From: an uncultured Pelagibacteraceae bacterium
Lineage (GTDB): Bacteria; Pseudomonadota; Alphaproteobacteria; Pelagibacterales; Pelagibacteraceae
DNA length: 38,084 nt
Direction: 5' to 3'
NCBI GenBank assembly: GCA_902514755.1
Contig: CABXRY010000008.1
Span: 1-38,084, forward strand
Position 1 is the stretch's first letter. Every line of letters begins with the position of its first letter. Shown here piece by piece: positions 27,650 to 34,996 of this stretch. The position numbers and the translations under genes are program-made. The notes below the pieces were generated by a model. That model made no database searches and was not told where the DNA came from. It was given only the letters and a program-made list of their open reading frames with translations.

Positions 27650-28981
27650 ATGACTAAAGTAGCTATAATTGGTGCAGGTCCATGTGGACTTTCAATGCTT
27701 AGATCGTTTGAGCAAGCTGAAAAAAAAGGAGAAAAAATACCAGAAATCGTTTGTTTTGATAAACAAGAGGATTGGGGTGGTCTATGGAATTATAGTTGGA
27801 GAACAGGCTCAGATCAATATGGAGATCCTGTTCCAAATAGCATGTATAGATACCTTTGGTCGAATGGTCCAAAAGAGTGTTTAGAATTTGCTGATTATTC
27901 ATTTGATGAGCATTTTGGAAAACCAATACCCTCTTTTCCACCAAGAGAAGTTTTACATGATTATATATTAGGTAGAGTTTCTAAAGGAAATTTAAAAGAT
28001 AAAGTAAAATTTAATCACTGTGTAATGAGTACAAATTTTGATGGTCAAAAATTTGAGGTTACTTATCGTGATAAGAAAAATGATAAAATATCAAAAGATA
28101 TTTTTGATTATGTAGTGGTTTCTACGGGTCATTTCTCGGTTCCATTTATTCCTGAATATCAAGGTATGAAATCATTTCCAGGAAGAATTATGCATTCACA
28201 TGATTTTAGAGATGCAGAAGAATTTAGAGATAAGAATGTTGTGGTGTTAGGAAGTAGTTATTCTGCTGAAGATGTAGCACTTCAATGTCATAAATATGGA
28301 GCAAAAAGTGTAACGATAGGTTATCGACACAACCCTATGGGATTTAAATGGCCAAGTGGTATGAAAGAAGTTTATTATCTTGATAGACTTGAAGGAAGTA
28401 AAGCAATTTTTAAAGATAATCATGAACAAGAAACAGATGCCATAATTTTATGCACTGGTTATCTTCATCATTTTCCGTTTTTGTCAGAAGAATTAAAACT
28501 CCAAACCTCAAATCGATTGTATCCACCAATGTTATACAAAGGTGTAGTATGGCAAAATAATCATAAACTTTTATATCTTGGTATGCAGGATCAATTTCAT
28601 ACCTTTAATATGTTTGATTGTCAGGCTTGGTTTGCAAGAGATGTTATAATGAAAAAAATTAAAATACCAGATAATGCTGAAGTAGAAAATGATATTAACA
28701 AGTGGGTATCAATGGAAGAGAAATTAGAAAACCCTGATCAAATGATTGATTTTCAAACTGAGTATACAAAAGAACTTCATGCAATGTCTGATTATCCTAA
28801 AATTGATTTTGAATTAATAAGAAAACATTTTAAAGAATGGGAGCATCATAAAGTTGAGGATATCATGACTTATAGAAATAAATCATTTTCTTCTCCTGTT
28901 ACTGGATCAGTTGCTCCAGTACATCATACGCCTTGGGGAAATGCCATGGATGACTCATTAAAAACATTTTTAAATAAATAA
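27650..28981 (+). CDS. tmm: Trimethylamine monooxygenase
   Basis: The 443-aa flavin monooxygenase has the FAD motif IGAGPCG (7-13), the FMO signature FPGRIMHSHDF (176-186) and the NADPH motif VLGSSYSAEDVAL (199-211). It fits the length of bacterial Tmm from SAR11 and Roseobacter. It oxidises trimethylamine to TMAO with NADPH and O2, and homologues also oxidise other N- and S-compounds. A good Shine-Dalgarno (GGAG) precedes the ATG. The TMAO transporter and demethylase lie within 10 kb, completing a TMA-to-dimethylamine route. Confidence 0.92.
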   Translation: MTKVAIIGAGPCGLSMLRSFEQAEKKGEKIPEIVCFDKQEDWGGLWNYSWRTGSDQYGDPVPNSMYRYLWSNGPKECLEFADYSFDEHFGKPIPSFPPREVLHDYILGRVSKGNLKDKVKFNHCVMSTNFDGQKFEVTYRDKKNDKISKDIFDYVVVSTGHFSVPFIPEYQGMKSFPGRIMHSHDFRDAEEFRDKNVVVLGSSYSAEDVALQCHKYGAKSVTIGYRHNPMGFKWPSGMKEVYYLDRLEGSKAIFKDNHEQETDAIILCTGYLHHFPFLSEELKLQTSNRLYPPMLYKGVVWQNNHKLLYLGMQDQFHTFNMFDCQAWFARDVIMKKIKIPDNAEVENDINKWVSMEEKLENPDQMIDFQTEYTKELHAMSDYPKIDFELIRKHFKEWEHHKVEDIMTYRNKSFSSPVTGSVAPVHHTPWGNAMDDSLKTFLNK

Positions 28982-29011
28982 TATAAATTAAGTTATTTTA
29001 AAAAATTTGGT

Positions 29012-29179
29012 TTAGCTATCTTCTTTTTTTAAGAAAGGAATTAAAAATACAAAACAAGCTGCAAAAAAAAATAAGCTTCCAAACATTGCCCGAAAACTAC
29101 CAATACTAGAAATAATAAATCCAACTGCAGAAACAATAAACATTAACCATCCAATAAAGTTTATCGTTTTGTTTTTCAT
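29012..29179 (-). CDS. 55-aa two-span membrane protein next to tmoW
   Basis: The frame from ATG 29177-29179 to TAA reads MKNKTINFIGWLMFIVSAVG, FIISSIGSFRAMFGSLFF, then FAACFVFLIPFLKKEDS. Two hydrophobic segments (about 8-26 and 33-50) are joined by a short SFR-containing turn, with charged ends. It begins 9 nt after the tmoW stop on the same strand, so it is probably the last gene of tmoVW. No family is recognised. It may be a small accessory subunit of the transporter, by position only. Confidence 0.6.
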   Translation of the reverse strand: MKNKTINFIGWLMFIVSAVGFIISSIGSFRAMFGSLFFFAACFVFLIPFLKKEDS

Positions 29180-29188
29180 GATTTTTTA

Positions 29189-31342
29189 TTAATCAATTCC
29201 AAGCTGTTTTTTTCTTTGACCTACCCATGTTCTTATTAAATTATCAAAAATCAAACCAATGAAAGCAACGCAGATACCTAAAGTTAAACCTATACCAGCG
29301 CCATTTTTATCTGAGAGTGCTTTTAAAATGTATTGTCCTAAATCTTCCGTACCAATAAAAGCTCCAATAATCACCATAAATAGAGCAAAAACTATCGTTT
29401 GGTTTAGGCCAAGCATCATATGTGGAAAAGCTAAAGGAAATTCTATTTTAGTTAATCTTTGAAATTTATTTACACCTGACATTGTTGCAGCTTCATGTAA
29501 ACCAATTGGAACACTTCTTAGACCTTCAATAGTGTATCTCGTTGCAGGAATTGTAGCATAAACTATCACCGCAATTAAAACTGATGTATCAGTTATTCCA
29601 AAAAGCATCATTACTGGAATTAAATACACAAATGATGGGAAAGTTTGAAATATATCACAAACACCAAGCATAAACGCAGCAGATTTTTTATTTTGAAAGC
29701 ATAATGTTCCAACAGAAAATCCAATTAAACAAGAAACCACCACTCCAAAAGTTGCCATATAAAAAGTTACCAAAGCCCTGTCCCACCACGGGCTTAAAGC
29801 TATAAATAATGTTAATCCACAAACAACTAGAGCAGATCGAATTCCACCTATAATGTAACCTGCACCGACAACTAAAACCAATGTAGCTACAGCAGGCATT
29901 CTTAAATATAAAGCTCTCATAGGCTGAAGTACATCTTGAATTAACCATGTATTGAATGCTTTAATATACACGAAGAAAGTATCAAAAATCCAATCAACTC
30001 CTTTATTCCAAAAATCTGCTGTTGATATTCCTTTATTATGAGGAATTTCAAACAAGTAATTAAAACTACCTTTGAAAATAAAAGTACCAACATATGCAAG
30101 AACTATTCCAATTACGAATGAAGCTACAAAAAATATTATATTTTTATTTCTTTGGAAAAATGTCAGATTACCAAAATAATCTGTTTGTTTATTTGCCCAA
30201 GCTAAAGACATTTTATCAAGAAGAATTGCAATTAAACTAATACACAATCCTGCTTCTAATGCTAATCCAATATTAAGTTGGTTAAGTGCTAATAATAGAT
30301 TAAATCCTAAACCTTTGGCACCAATAAATGCAGATATTACTGCCATTGAAAAACAAACCATAATAACTTGGTTAACTCCAATTAAAATGTCTCGTCTTGC
30401 TGTAGGGATTAATACTTTGACCATCAATTGCCAATTAGTACAACCACTCATTCTTCCTGCTTCGATAACTTCAGGGGGTATGGCTCTTAAACCTAAAATT
30501 GTAAGTAGTATCATTGGTGGAACTGCAACAACCATTGTAATAATTACTGCAGCATGATCACCAACTCCGAAAAGAACAAGTGCAGGAACTAATACAGCAT
30601 ATTGCGGCATAGTTTGCATCACTAAAAGGATTGGGTACAAAGCTTTTTCAACACGTTTACTTTTGTATGCTGCTATGCCTAAACCTAATCCAAAAATAAA
30701 CGAAAGTGGAGCTGCCACTAGTATAAAAGACAGTGTTTGCATTGAAGGCTTCCATTGACCAAATATTGAAATATAAACCATCGTTAAGCCTGCAAATAAT
30801 GCTAATCCTTTTCCACTTAATTTATAAGAAAGTATAGTTGCTCCTGCTGCAACAATAGTCCATGGTAAACCTGGTAACTCTAACCATGGATAAGCATCTA
30901 TAAAATCCCAGCTGGTAAATGCAACTATAGTCTCCAATCCACCCAATAAAATCTCTCTAATTAATTCAATTAGAAAAGTCATAAATGAAGTTAAATTTCT
31001 ACTTATTTGTAACAATAATGGCCGAGTTTTAAACTCTTGAGTATCTTCATTCCAAAACTCCATTGGCATCCACTCATTCATTAAAAAAAATAAAGAGTCA
31101 TTTATCCAAATAGGCAACCATCCAAGTAATGGAGGCAATCTCCAAAATACATCAAAGGCGTAATACCTAACTTCTTTACCTAAGAAAAAATATACGCTTT
31201 GATTTGGATCTTTAACAAATTCTGCTTGGCCTCTTATAAATTTATAAGTTTCAGGAACATCAATTGAAAAACACAAACCAAAAAATACAGCCAACAAAAA
31301 TAACCACTGAAATAATTTTGGATATTTTTTTAAATATTCCAT
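29189..31342 (-). CDS. tmoW: TMAO/betaine-type ABC transporter permease (duplicated)
   Basis: The 717-aa protein is a double-length permease. Each half has a cytoplasmic EAA loop that contacts the ATPase: EAGRMSGCTNWQLMVKVLIP (294-313) and EAATMSGVNKFQRLTKIEFP (617-636). About a dozen hydrophobic segments surround them, after a long N-terminal region with one helix (14-27). This resembles fused OpuAB-type permeases of glycine betaine systems and TmoW. It follows tmoV by 3 nt. Substrate assignment to TMAO rests on linkage to tmm, tmoX and tdm. Confidence 0.85.
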   Translation of the reverse strand: MEYLKKYPKLFQWLFLLAVFFGLCFSIDVPETYKFIRGQAEFVKDPNQSVYFFLGKEVRYYAFDVFWRLPPLLGWLPIWINDSLFFLMNEWMPMEFWNEDTQEFKTRPLLLQISRNLTSFMTFLIELIREILLGGLETIVAFTSWDFIDAYPWLELPGLPWTIVAAGATILSYKLSGKGLALFAGLTMVYISIFGQWKPSMQTLSFILVAAPLSFIFGLGLGIAAYKSKRVEKALYPILLVMQTMPQYAVLVPALVLFGVGDHAAVIITMVVAVPPMILLTILGLRAIPPEVIEAGRMSGCTNWQLMVKVLIPTARRDILIGVNQVIMVCFSMAVISAFIGAKGLGFNLLLALNQLNIGLALEAGLCISLIAILLDKMSLAWANKQTDYFGNLTFFQRNKNIIFFVASFVIGIVLAYVGTFIFKGSFNYLFEIPHNKGISTADFWNKGVDWIFDTFFVYIKAFNTWLIQDVLQPMRALYLRMPAVATLVLVVGAGYIIGGIRSALVVCGLTLFIALSPWWDRALVTFYMATFGVVVSCLIGFSVGTLCFQNKKSAAFMLGVCDIFQTFPSFVYLIPVMMLFGITDTSVLIAVIVYATIPATRYTIEGLRSVPIGLHEAATMSGVNKFQRLTKIEFPLAFPHMMLGLNQTIVFALFMVIIGAFIGTEDLGQYILKALSDKNGAGIGLTLGICVAFIGLIFDNLIRTWVGQRKKQLGID

Positions 31343-31345
31343 ACT

Positions 31346-32377
31346 TTAGCTTCCATTTTTTCTTCCACCAAAAACTGTATCAATTATCTTCGATGGTTTA
31401 ATTGAACCCACAATATTATTGTTAGTGTCTATTACCTCTACATTTTTTTCTTGGGTAAGAATTTTTTCTGCAACGTTTTCTATAATTTCATCTTTTGAAA
31501 CTTTTAAATCACCTAAATTGTCTTTACTTGGAGCATCCATCACATCTTCAATTACTAAAACTTTCTCTCTAGGAACTTCTTCAGTAAACTTTCTTACATA
31601 TTCTGTAGCTGGATTTAATACTATATTTGCAGGTGTATCTAATTGTTCGATTATACCATCTTTCATTATCGCTATTCGGTCGGCTAACTTGAGTGCCTCA
31701 TCAAAATCATGAGTAATAAACATAATAGTTTTTTGTAATTTTTCTTGTAGTCTTAAAAACTCATCCTGCATTTCTTTTCTTATTAATGGATCTAAAGCGG
31801 AAAAAGGTTCATCCAAAAACCATATGTCAGGTTCTACAGCCAAGGATCTTGCAATCCCAACTCTTTGTTGTTGACCGCCAGAAAGTTCTCTTGGAAAATA
31901 ATTTTCTCTTCCATCAAGTCCAACTAATTTTACCATTTCCATTGCTCTACTTATACTATCTTCTGTACTTGTGCCTTTAACTTGAAGTGGAAAAGCAATA
32001 TTTTCAACAACTGTTTTGTGTGGTAACAAAGCAAAACTTTGAAACACCATTCCCATTTTATTTCTTCTAAGATCAATAAGTTCTTTATTATTTAATTCTA
32101 ATAAATCCTGTCCTTCTATGAAAATTTTACCACCGGTTGCATCCGTCAATCTTGAAATACATCTAAGCAATGTTGATTTACCTGAGCCAGATAAACCCAT
32201 CACTACCAACATTTCTCCTTTTGCAACTTCAAAAGAAGCGTTGTTAACACCAACTATACATCCTTTTTCTTGAAAAGTTTTTGCATTTACATTGCCATTT
32301 GCTTCATCAAGCATTTTTTTGGCATTTTCTCCAAAAATTTTATAAACAGATTCACATTTGATAACAATTTCAGGCAT
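31346..32377 (-). CDS. tmoV: TMAO/betaine-type ABC transporter ATPase
   Basis: The 343-aa ATPase has Walker A GLSGSGKST (61-69), signature LSGGQQQR (165-172), Walker B WFLDEP with SALDP (186-196) and switch FITHD. After the nucleotide-binding domain a C-terminal extension of about 70 residues (KDNLGDLKVSKDEIIENVAEK) resembles a shortened CBS-like regulatory region of OpuAA/ProV proteins. It powers osmolyte import with TmoW and the binding protein TmoX. It is the first gene of tmoVW, and tmoX lies 1.6 kb upstream beyond three other genes. Confidence 0.87.
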   Translation of the reverse strand: MPEIVIKCESVYKIFGENAKKMLDEANGNVNAKTFQEKGCIVGVNNASFEVAKGEMLVVMGLSGSGKSTLLRCISRLTDATGGKIFIEGQDLLELNNKELIDLRRNKMGMVFQSFALLPHKTVVENIAFPLQVKGTSTEDSISRAMEMVKLVGLDGRENYFPRELSGGQQQRVGIARSLAVEPDIWFLDEPFSALDPLIRKEMQDEFLRLQEKLQKTIMFITHDFDEALKLADRIAIMKDGIIEQLDTPANIVLNPATEYVRKFTEEVPREKVLVIEDVMDAPSKDNLGDLKVSKDEIIENVAEKILTQEKNVEVIDTNNNIVGSIKPSKIIDTVFGGRKNGS

Positions 32378-32442
32378 AAGATGCTTTAAAGTTATATTAA
32401 ATTTAATAGAATTTAAATGTTAATAATTATTACCTTTCTTCA

Positions 32443-32994
32443 TTAAAAATTTTTAATAAAATAAACTCTTGTATCAATTCCTGTGCTTAAAAAACTTAAA
32501 GCCTCTCCACTTATAGTAATACTTTCATCTACTCCTACATTGTTTCCACTAATTGTATAACCTGCAAAACACTTACTTTTTTCTTGATCCCATTTAACAA
32601 AAGTTTCATCAATTTTGTTTCCATTAATCGTATACAGTTCATGAGCTCTAAAATTTAAAAAATTAGCACCCATTATTGCTCTTTGAGGAATTAATTTTGT
32701 AGCTTTACATACTTTTTCATACACTTCATCAGTTAACTTGTGATGATCTGTTCCATCGAATGATACCAATATTCCCGAAGGTAACTTTGATATCAAATCA
32801 CTTAGCTTTTTTTCTTCAGCAATTCTTTGTTCCTCCAACTTCATTCTCTTTACCAAATCATCACCCTGACCGAAAATTCCATTTAAAATACTAAAAGATA
32901 CAATTACTAAAATTGTAATAATTATTAGGCCAATAAATTGTCTCAAAGTCTCGGGTAAATTTTTCAATTTATTAATATAATCTTCTCTAAACAT
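32443..32994 (-). CDS. Hypothetical membrane-anchored protein, 183 aa
   Basis: One hydrophobic helix (about 20-40, IGLIIITILVIVSFSILNGIFG) follows a basic N terminus, then a charged coiled segment (DDLVKRMKLEEQRIAEEKKLSDLI) and a C-terminal globular part. The helix predicts an inner-membrane anchor with the rest in the periplasm. I do not recognise the family. It overlaps the MORN-protein stop by 1 nt and ends 65 nt before tmoV, so it may contribute to the same transcript. No link to TMAO use can be read from it. Confidence 0.6.
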   Translation of the reverse strand: MFREDYINKLKNLPETLRQFIGLIIITILVIVSFSILNGIFGQGDDLVKRMKLEEQRIAEEKKLSDLISKLPSGILVSFDGTDHHKLTDEVYEKVCKATKLIPQRAIMGANFLNFRAHELYTINGNKIDETFVKWDQEKSKCFAGYTISGNNVGVDESITISGEALSFLSTGIDTRVYFIKNF

Positions 32995-33371
32995 TATTCT
33001 TGCAACTTACCGTTTTTCCAAATACCTGATTTTTGTTTTCCGTCAGTCCAAGTAAAAGTACCCTGGCCATTCATAAAACCATTAGCCCACTCTCCATCAT
33101 AAGTGGAACCATCGGGAAAGGTTAAAATACCTTGACCACTCCATACACTATTTTTAAACTCACCTTTGTAGATGTATCCATTTGGCCAAGTTTCTACACC
33201 CTGACCATGTTTTTTAGTTCCTACCCACTCTCCTTCATAAGTAGTTTTATCTGTATAAACCCATTTACCATAACCGTTATCACAATTTCCTTCTTTGCAA
33301 CCAGTGCTTCTTGCAAAAACAGAAGATGAAATCAATAAACTTAAAATTATAGTAATAATAAATTTTTTCAT
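32994..33371 (-). CDS. Exported MORN-repeat protein
   Basis: The 125-aa protein has a signal peptide (MKKFIITIILSLLISSSVFA, likely cleaved after VFA) and then about four MORN repeats, for example YEGEWVGTKKHGQG, YKGEFKNSVWSGQG and YDGEWANGFMNGQG. A short Cys-containing linker (GCKEGNCDNG) precedes them. MORN repeats are beta-hairpin modules often at membrane or protein interfaces. The protein is expected in the periplasm or envelope. It lies between two other envelope genes inside the split tmo region. Confidence 0.85.
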   Translation of the reverse strand: MKKFIITIILSLLISSSVFARSTGCKEGNCDNGYGKWVYTDKTTYEGEWVGTKKHGQGVETWPNGYIYKGEFKNSVWSGQGILTFPDGSTYDGEWANGFMNGQGTFTWTDGKQKSGIWKNGKLQE

Positions 33372-33405
33372 ATTAATATTTTACACAAAATTATTTAAAA
33401 AAAAA

Positions 33406-33870
33406 TCAGACTTTTTTATCCTTTTTTCTACATGAATAAAAAAATATATATTTTTCTGAGTTTTCACTTTTAACATTTTTTGTAATTTCATGAATTAATT
33501 CACCTGATTTTCTAGTTAATATCGCAGACTCTGAATAATTTTTTTTTTCATCAAAAGCTTTAAATAGTACAACATCTTTATTAACGATCTTAACGTTTAA
33601 TTTTTCGGATTTTGAAAGAAATAAAGACAACCCATCTATAAAAAGTTGTTCAGGTTTTATTGCCTCTATTTTAAATTCCTCTAAATTCTTATCGTTTAAT
33701 TCTTCTGCTAAAAAAGTTTGGTAATTATATTTTGAGTTTTTAATTATTTTTTTTCCTAGTTTACACTCAAAACTAAAATTAATATTTTCTTGTATATTCA
33801 TATCTTTTGCAAAAGATAAATTAAAAAAAAATAAAAATAATAAAATAACTAAAGAATTTTTTTTAATCAT
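33406..33870 (-). CDS. Hypothetical exported protein, 154 aa
   Basis: The N terminus is a signal peptide (MIKKNSLVILLFLFFFNLSFA). The mature part is small, Lys-rich and mostly beta-like, with one Cys near each end (FECKLGKK and YSCRKKDKK) that might form a disulphide. I do not recognise the family. Its start lies just downstream of the strong terminator after tmoX, so it should begin a separate transcript or rely on leakage. Confidence 0.55.
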   Translation of the reverse strand: MIKKNSLVILLFLFFFNLSFAKDMNIQENINFSFECKLGKKIIKNSKYNYQTFLAEELNDKNLEEFKIEAIKPEQLFIDGLSLFLSKSEKLNVKIVNKDVVLFKAFDEKKNYSESAILTRKSGELIHEITKNVKSENSEKYIFFYSCRKKDKKV

Positions 33871-33885
33871 AGATAATTATACTCT

Positions 33886-33920
33886 AAAAAAAATCTCCCC
33901 CAACAACGTTGGGAGAGATT
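33886..33920 (-). terminator. Strong intrinsic terminator after tmoX
   Basis: On the minus strand, AATCTCTCCCAA (33920-33909) pairs with TTGGGGGAGATT (33903-33892) in a 12-bp stem with one G-U pair and a CGTTG loop. A run of eight T follows (33893-33886). It starts 20 nt after the tmoX stop and is the clearest terminator in the window. It separates tmoX from the downstream envelope genes and tmoVW. Confidence 0.9.
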
Positions 33921-33940
33921 ATAAAATTTAACTTTTAGCC

Positions 33941-34888
33941 TTATTTAGTAAAAGCTTGCCAAACTGACTTATTGTCAGCTAACCATTTTTTAGCTGCATC
34001 TTCATGAGTCATTTTGTCAATGTCAACTAAAGCTGCCATTGCACCAATGTGACTTGTTGAAAATGACATTTTTTTAAATGTTGCCGCTGCTTTAGGATGA
34101 GTTTTTGGGAAATCCTCATGAACTGCTTTTTTCAAGTATCCATCAGGAGAACCGCATTTACCATCTCCTCCATCTTCTGGTCTACAACCAGCAGTGTATG
34201 GAGGGAAGTCAATAAATGTAAAACCGGCACCATCTGTAAAGTTTGGTGTCCAGTTAAAGATTATAGTTCCTCTTCCTTCTTTTTTTGCTGCAGCTAATTC
34301 TGCCCAAAGTGCATCTGCACCTCCAGCAAATTTAACCCACCAAAGATCTCCTAAACCAAGTGCGTCAACCCTTTGAGGTATCAAGTCTCCGTGCCAACTT
34401 TGAGGTCCTTCCAACATTCTTCCTTTTCCATCTGGAGAGTCGGGTGTTGTGAAGTTTTTAGCACAATCTGGATTTTTTAAAGCTGTCCAGTCTGGCAGAC
34501 CTGGGCATAAACCTTTTTCAACAACCCAATTTGGATAACCCATATCCTCAAGAGTTCTTGCCTCATGATCTCCCCAATCTAGTAAACCACCTTTATCTAA
34601 AGCAGTAGTAAAAGATTTACCAAAAGCAGATTCCCAAACTTCGTGAGATATAGATACATCTCCAATTCTAATGGACTCGTAAACTGCTTGTGAGTCTGCG
34701 TTAACGTATTTTACGTTATTTCCCATACTTTCGAAAATACCTCCAATAACATAAGCCATTACAATTTGACTTGACCAGTTATGAGTTGGAATTACGATGG
34801 GTTTTTTACTATCTGCTGCGTTTGATACTCCTGCGAAACTTACTACAGAAATAATAAGAGCAGATATCAATGATGTTATTTTTTTCAT
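33941..34888 (-). CDS. tmoX: TMAO/betaine-type periplasmic substrate-binding protein
   Basis: The 315-aa protein has a signal peptide (MKKITSLISALIISVVSFAG, cleavage likely after SNA at residue 24) and an OpuAC-type fold. Tryptophans suited to an aromatic cage occur in THNWSSQ, EVWESAFG, YPNWVVE and IFNWTPNF. Codon use is richer in G+C than its neighbours, as expected for a highly expressed binding protein. It delivers quaternary-amine-like ligands, most likely TMAO, to TmoWV. A good promoter (34919-34947) and Shine-Dalgarno (AAGGGG) precede it, and a strong terminator follows. Glycine betaine or choline remain alternative ligands. Confidence 0.85.
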   Translation of the reverse strand: MKKITSLISALIISVVSFAGVSNAADSKKPIVIPTHNWSSQIVMAYVIGGIFESMGNNVKYVNADSQAVYESIRIGDVSISHEVWESAFGKSFTTALDKGGLLDWGDHEARTLEDMGYPNWVVEKGLCPGLPDWTALKNPDCAKNFTTPDSPDGKGRMLEGPQSWHGDLIPQRVDALGLGDLWWVKFAGGADALWAELAAAKKEGRGTIIFNWTPNFTDGAGFTFIDFPPYTAGCRPEDGGDGKCGSPDGYLKKAVHEDFPKTHPKAAATFKKMSFSTSHIGAMAALVDIDKMTHEDAAKKWLADNKSVWQAFTK

Positions 34889-34918
34889 TTGTTTCCCCTT
34901 ATTAATATTTATTTATAA

Positions 34919-34947
34919 ATTATGATCTGAATTAAACATCTAGTCAA
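34919..34947 (-). promoter_or_regulatory. Candidate sigma-70 promoter of tmoX
   Basis: On the minus strand TTGACT (34947-34942) is followed after exactly 17 nt by CATAAT (34924-34919). This is close to the sigma-70 consensus. The predicted transcript would start about 20-25 nt before the tmoX ATG. Confidence 0.7.
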
Positions 34948-34958
34948 CTCGTTTTGAT

Positions 34959-34991
34959 TATAATAAAATAATAAAAATATATATATATTTT
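34959..34991 (+). promoter_or_regulatory. tdm promoter region with an 18-bp AT palindrome
   Basis: TATAAT at 34959-34964 is a plausible -10 for tdm, without a clear -35. Just downstream, 34974-34991 is a perfect 18-bp palindrome of four A, alternating AT, four T, ending immediately before GGA and the tdm ATG at 34997. It could be an operator, or simply a flexible AT tract in the leader. Confidence 0.4.
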
Positions 34992-34996
34992 GGAAA

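Noticed and set aside
27699..27944. 81-aa minus-strand frame inside tmm
   Set aside because: It is antisense to the conserved FAD region of Tmm, so it is a composition artefact.
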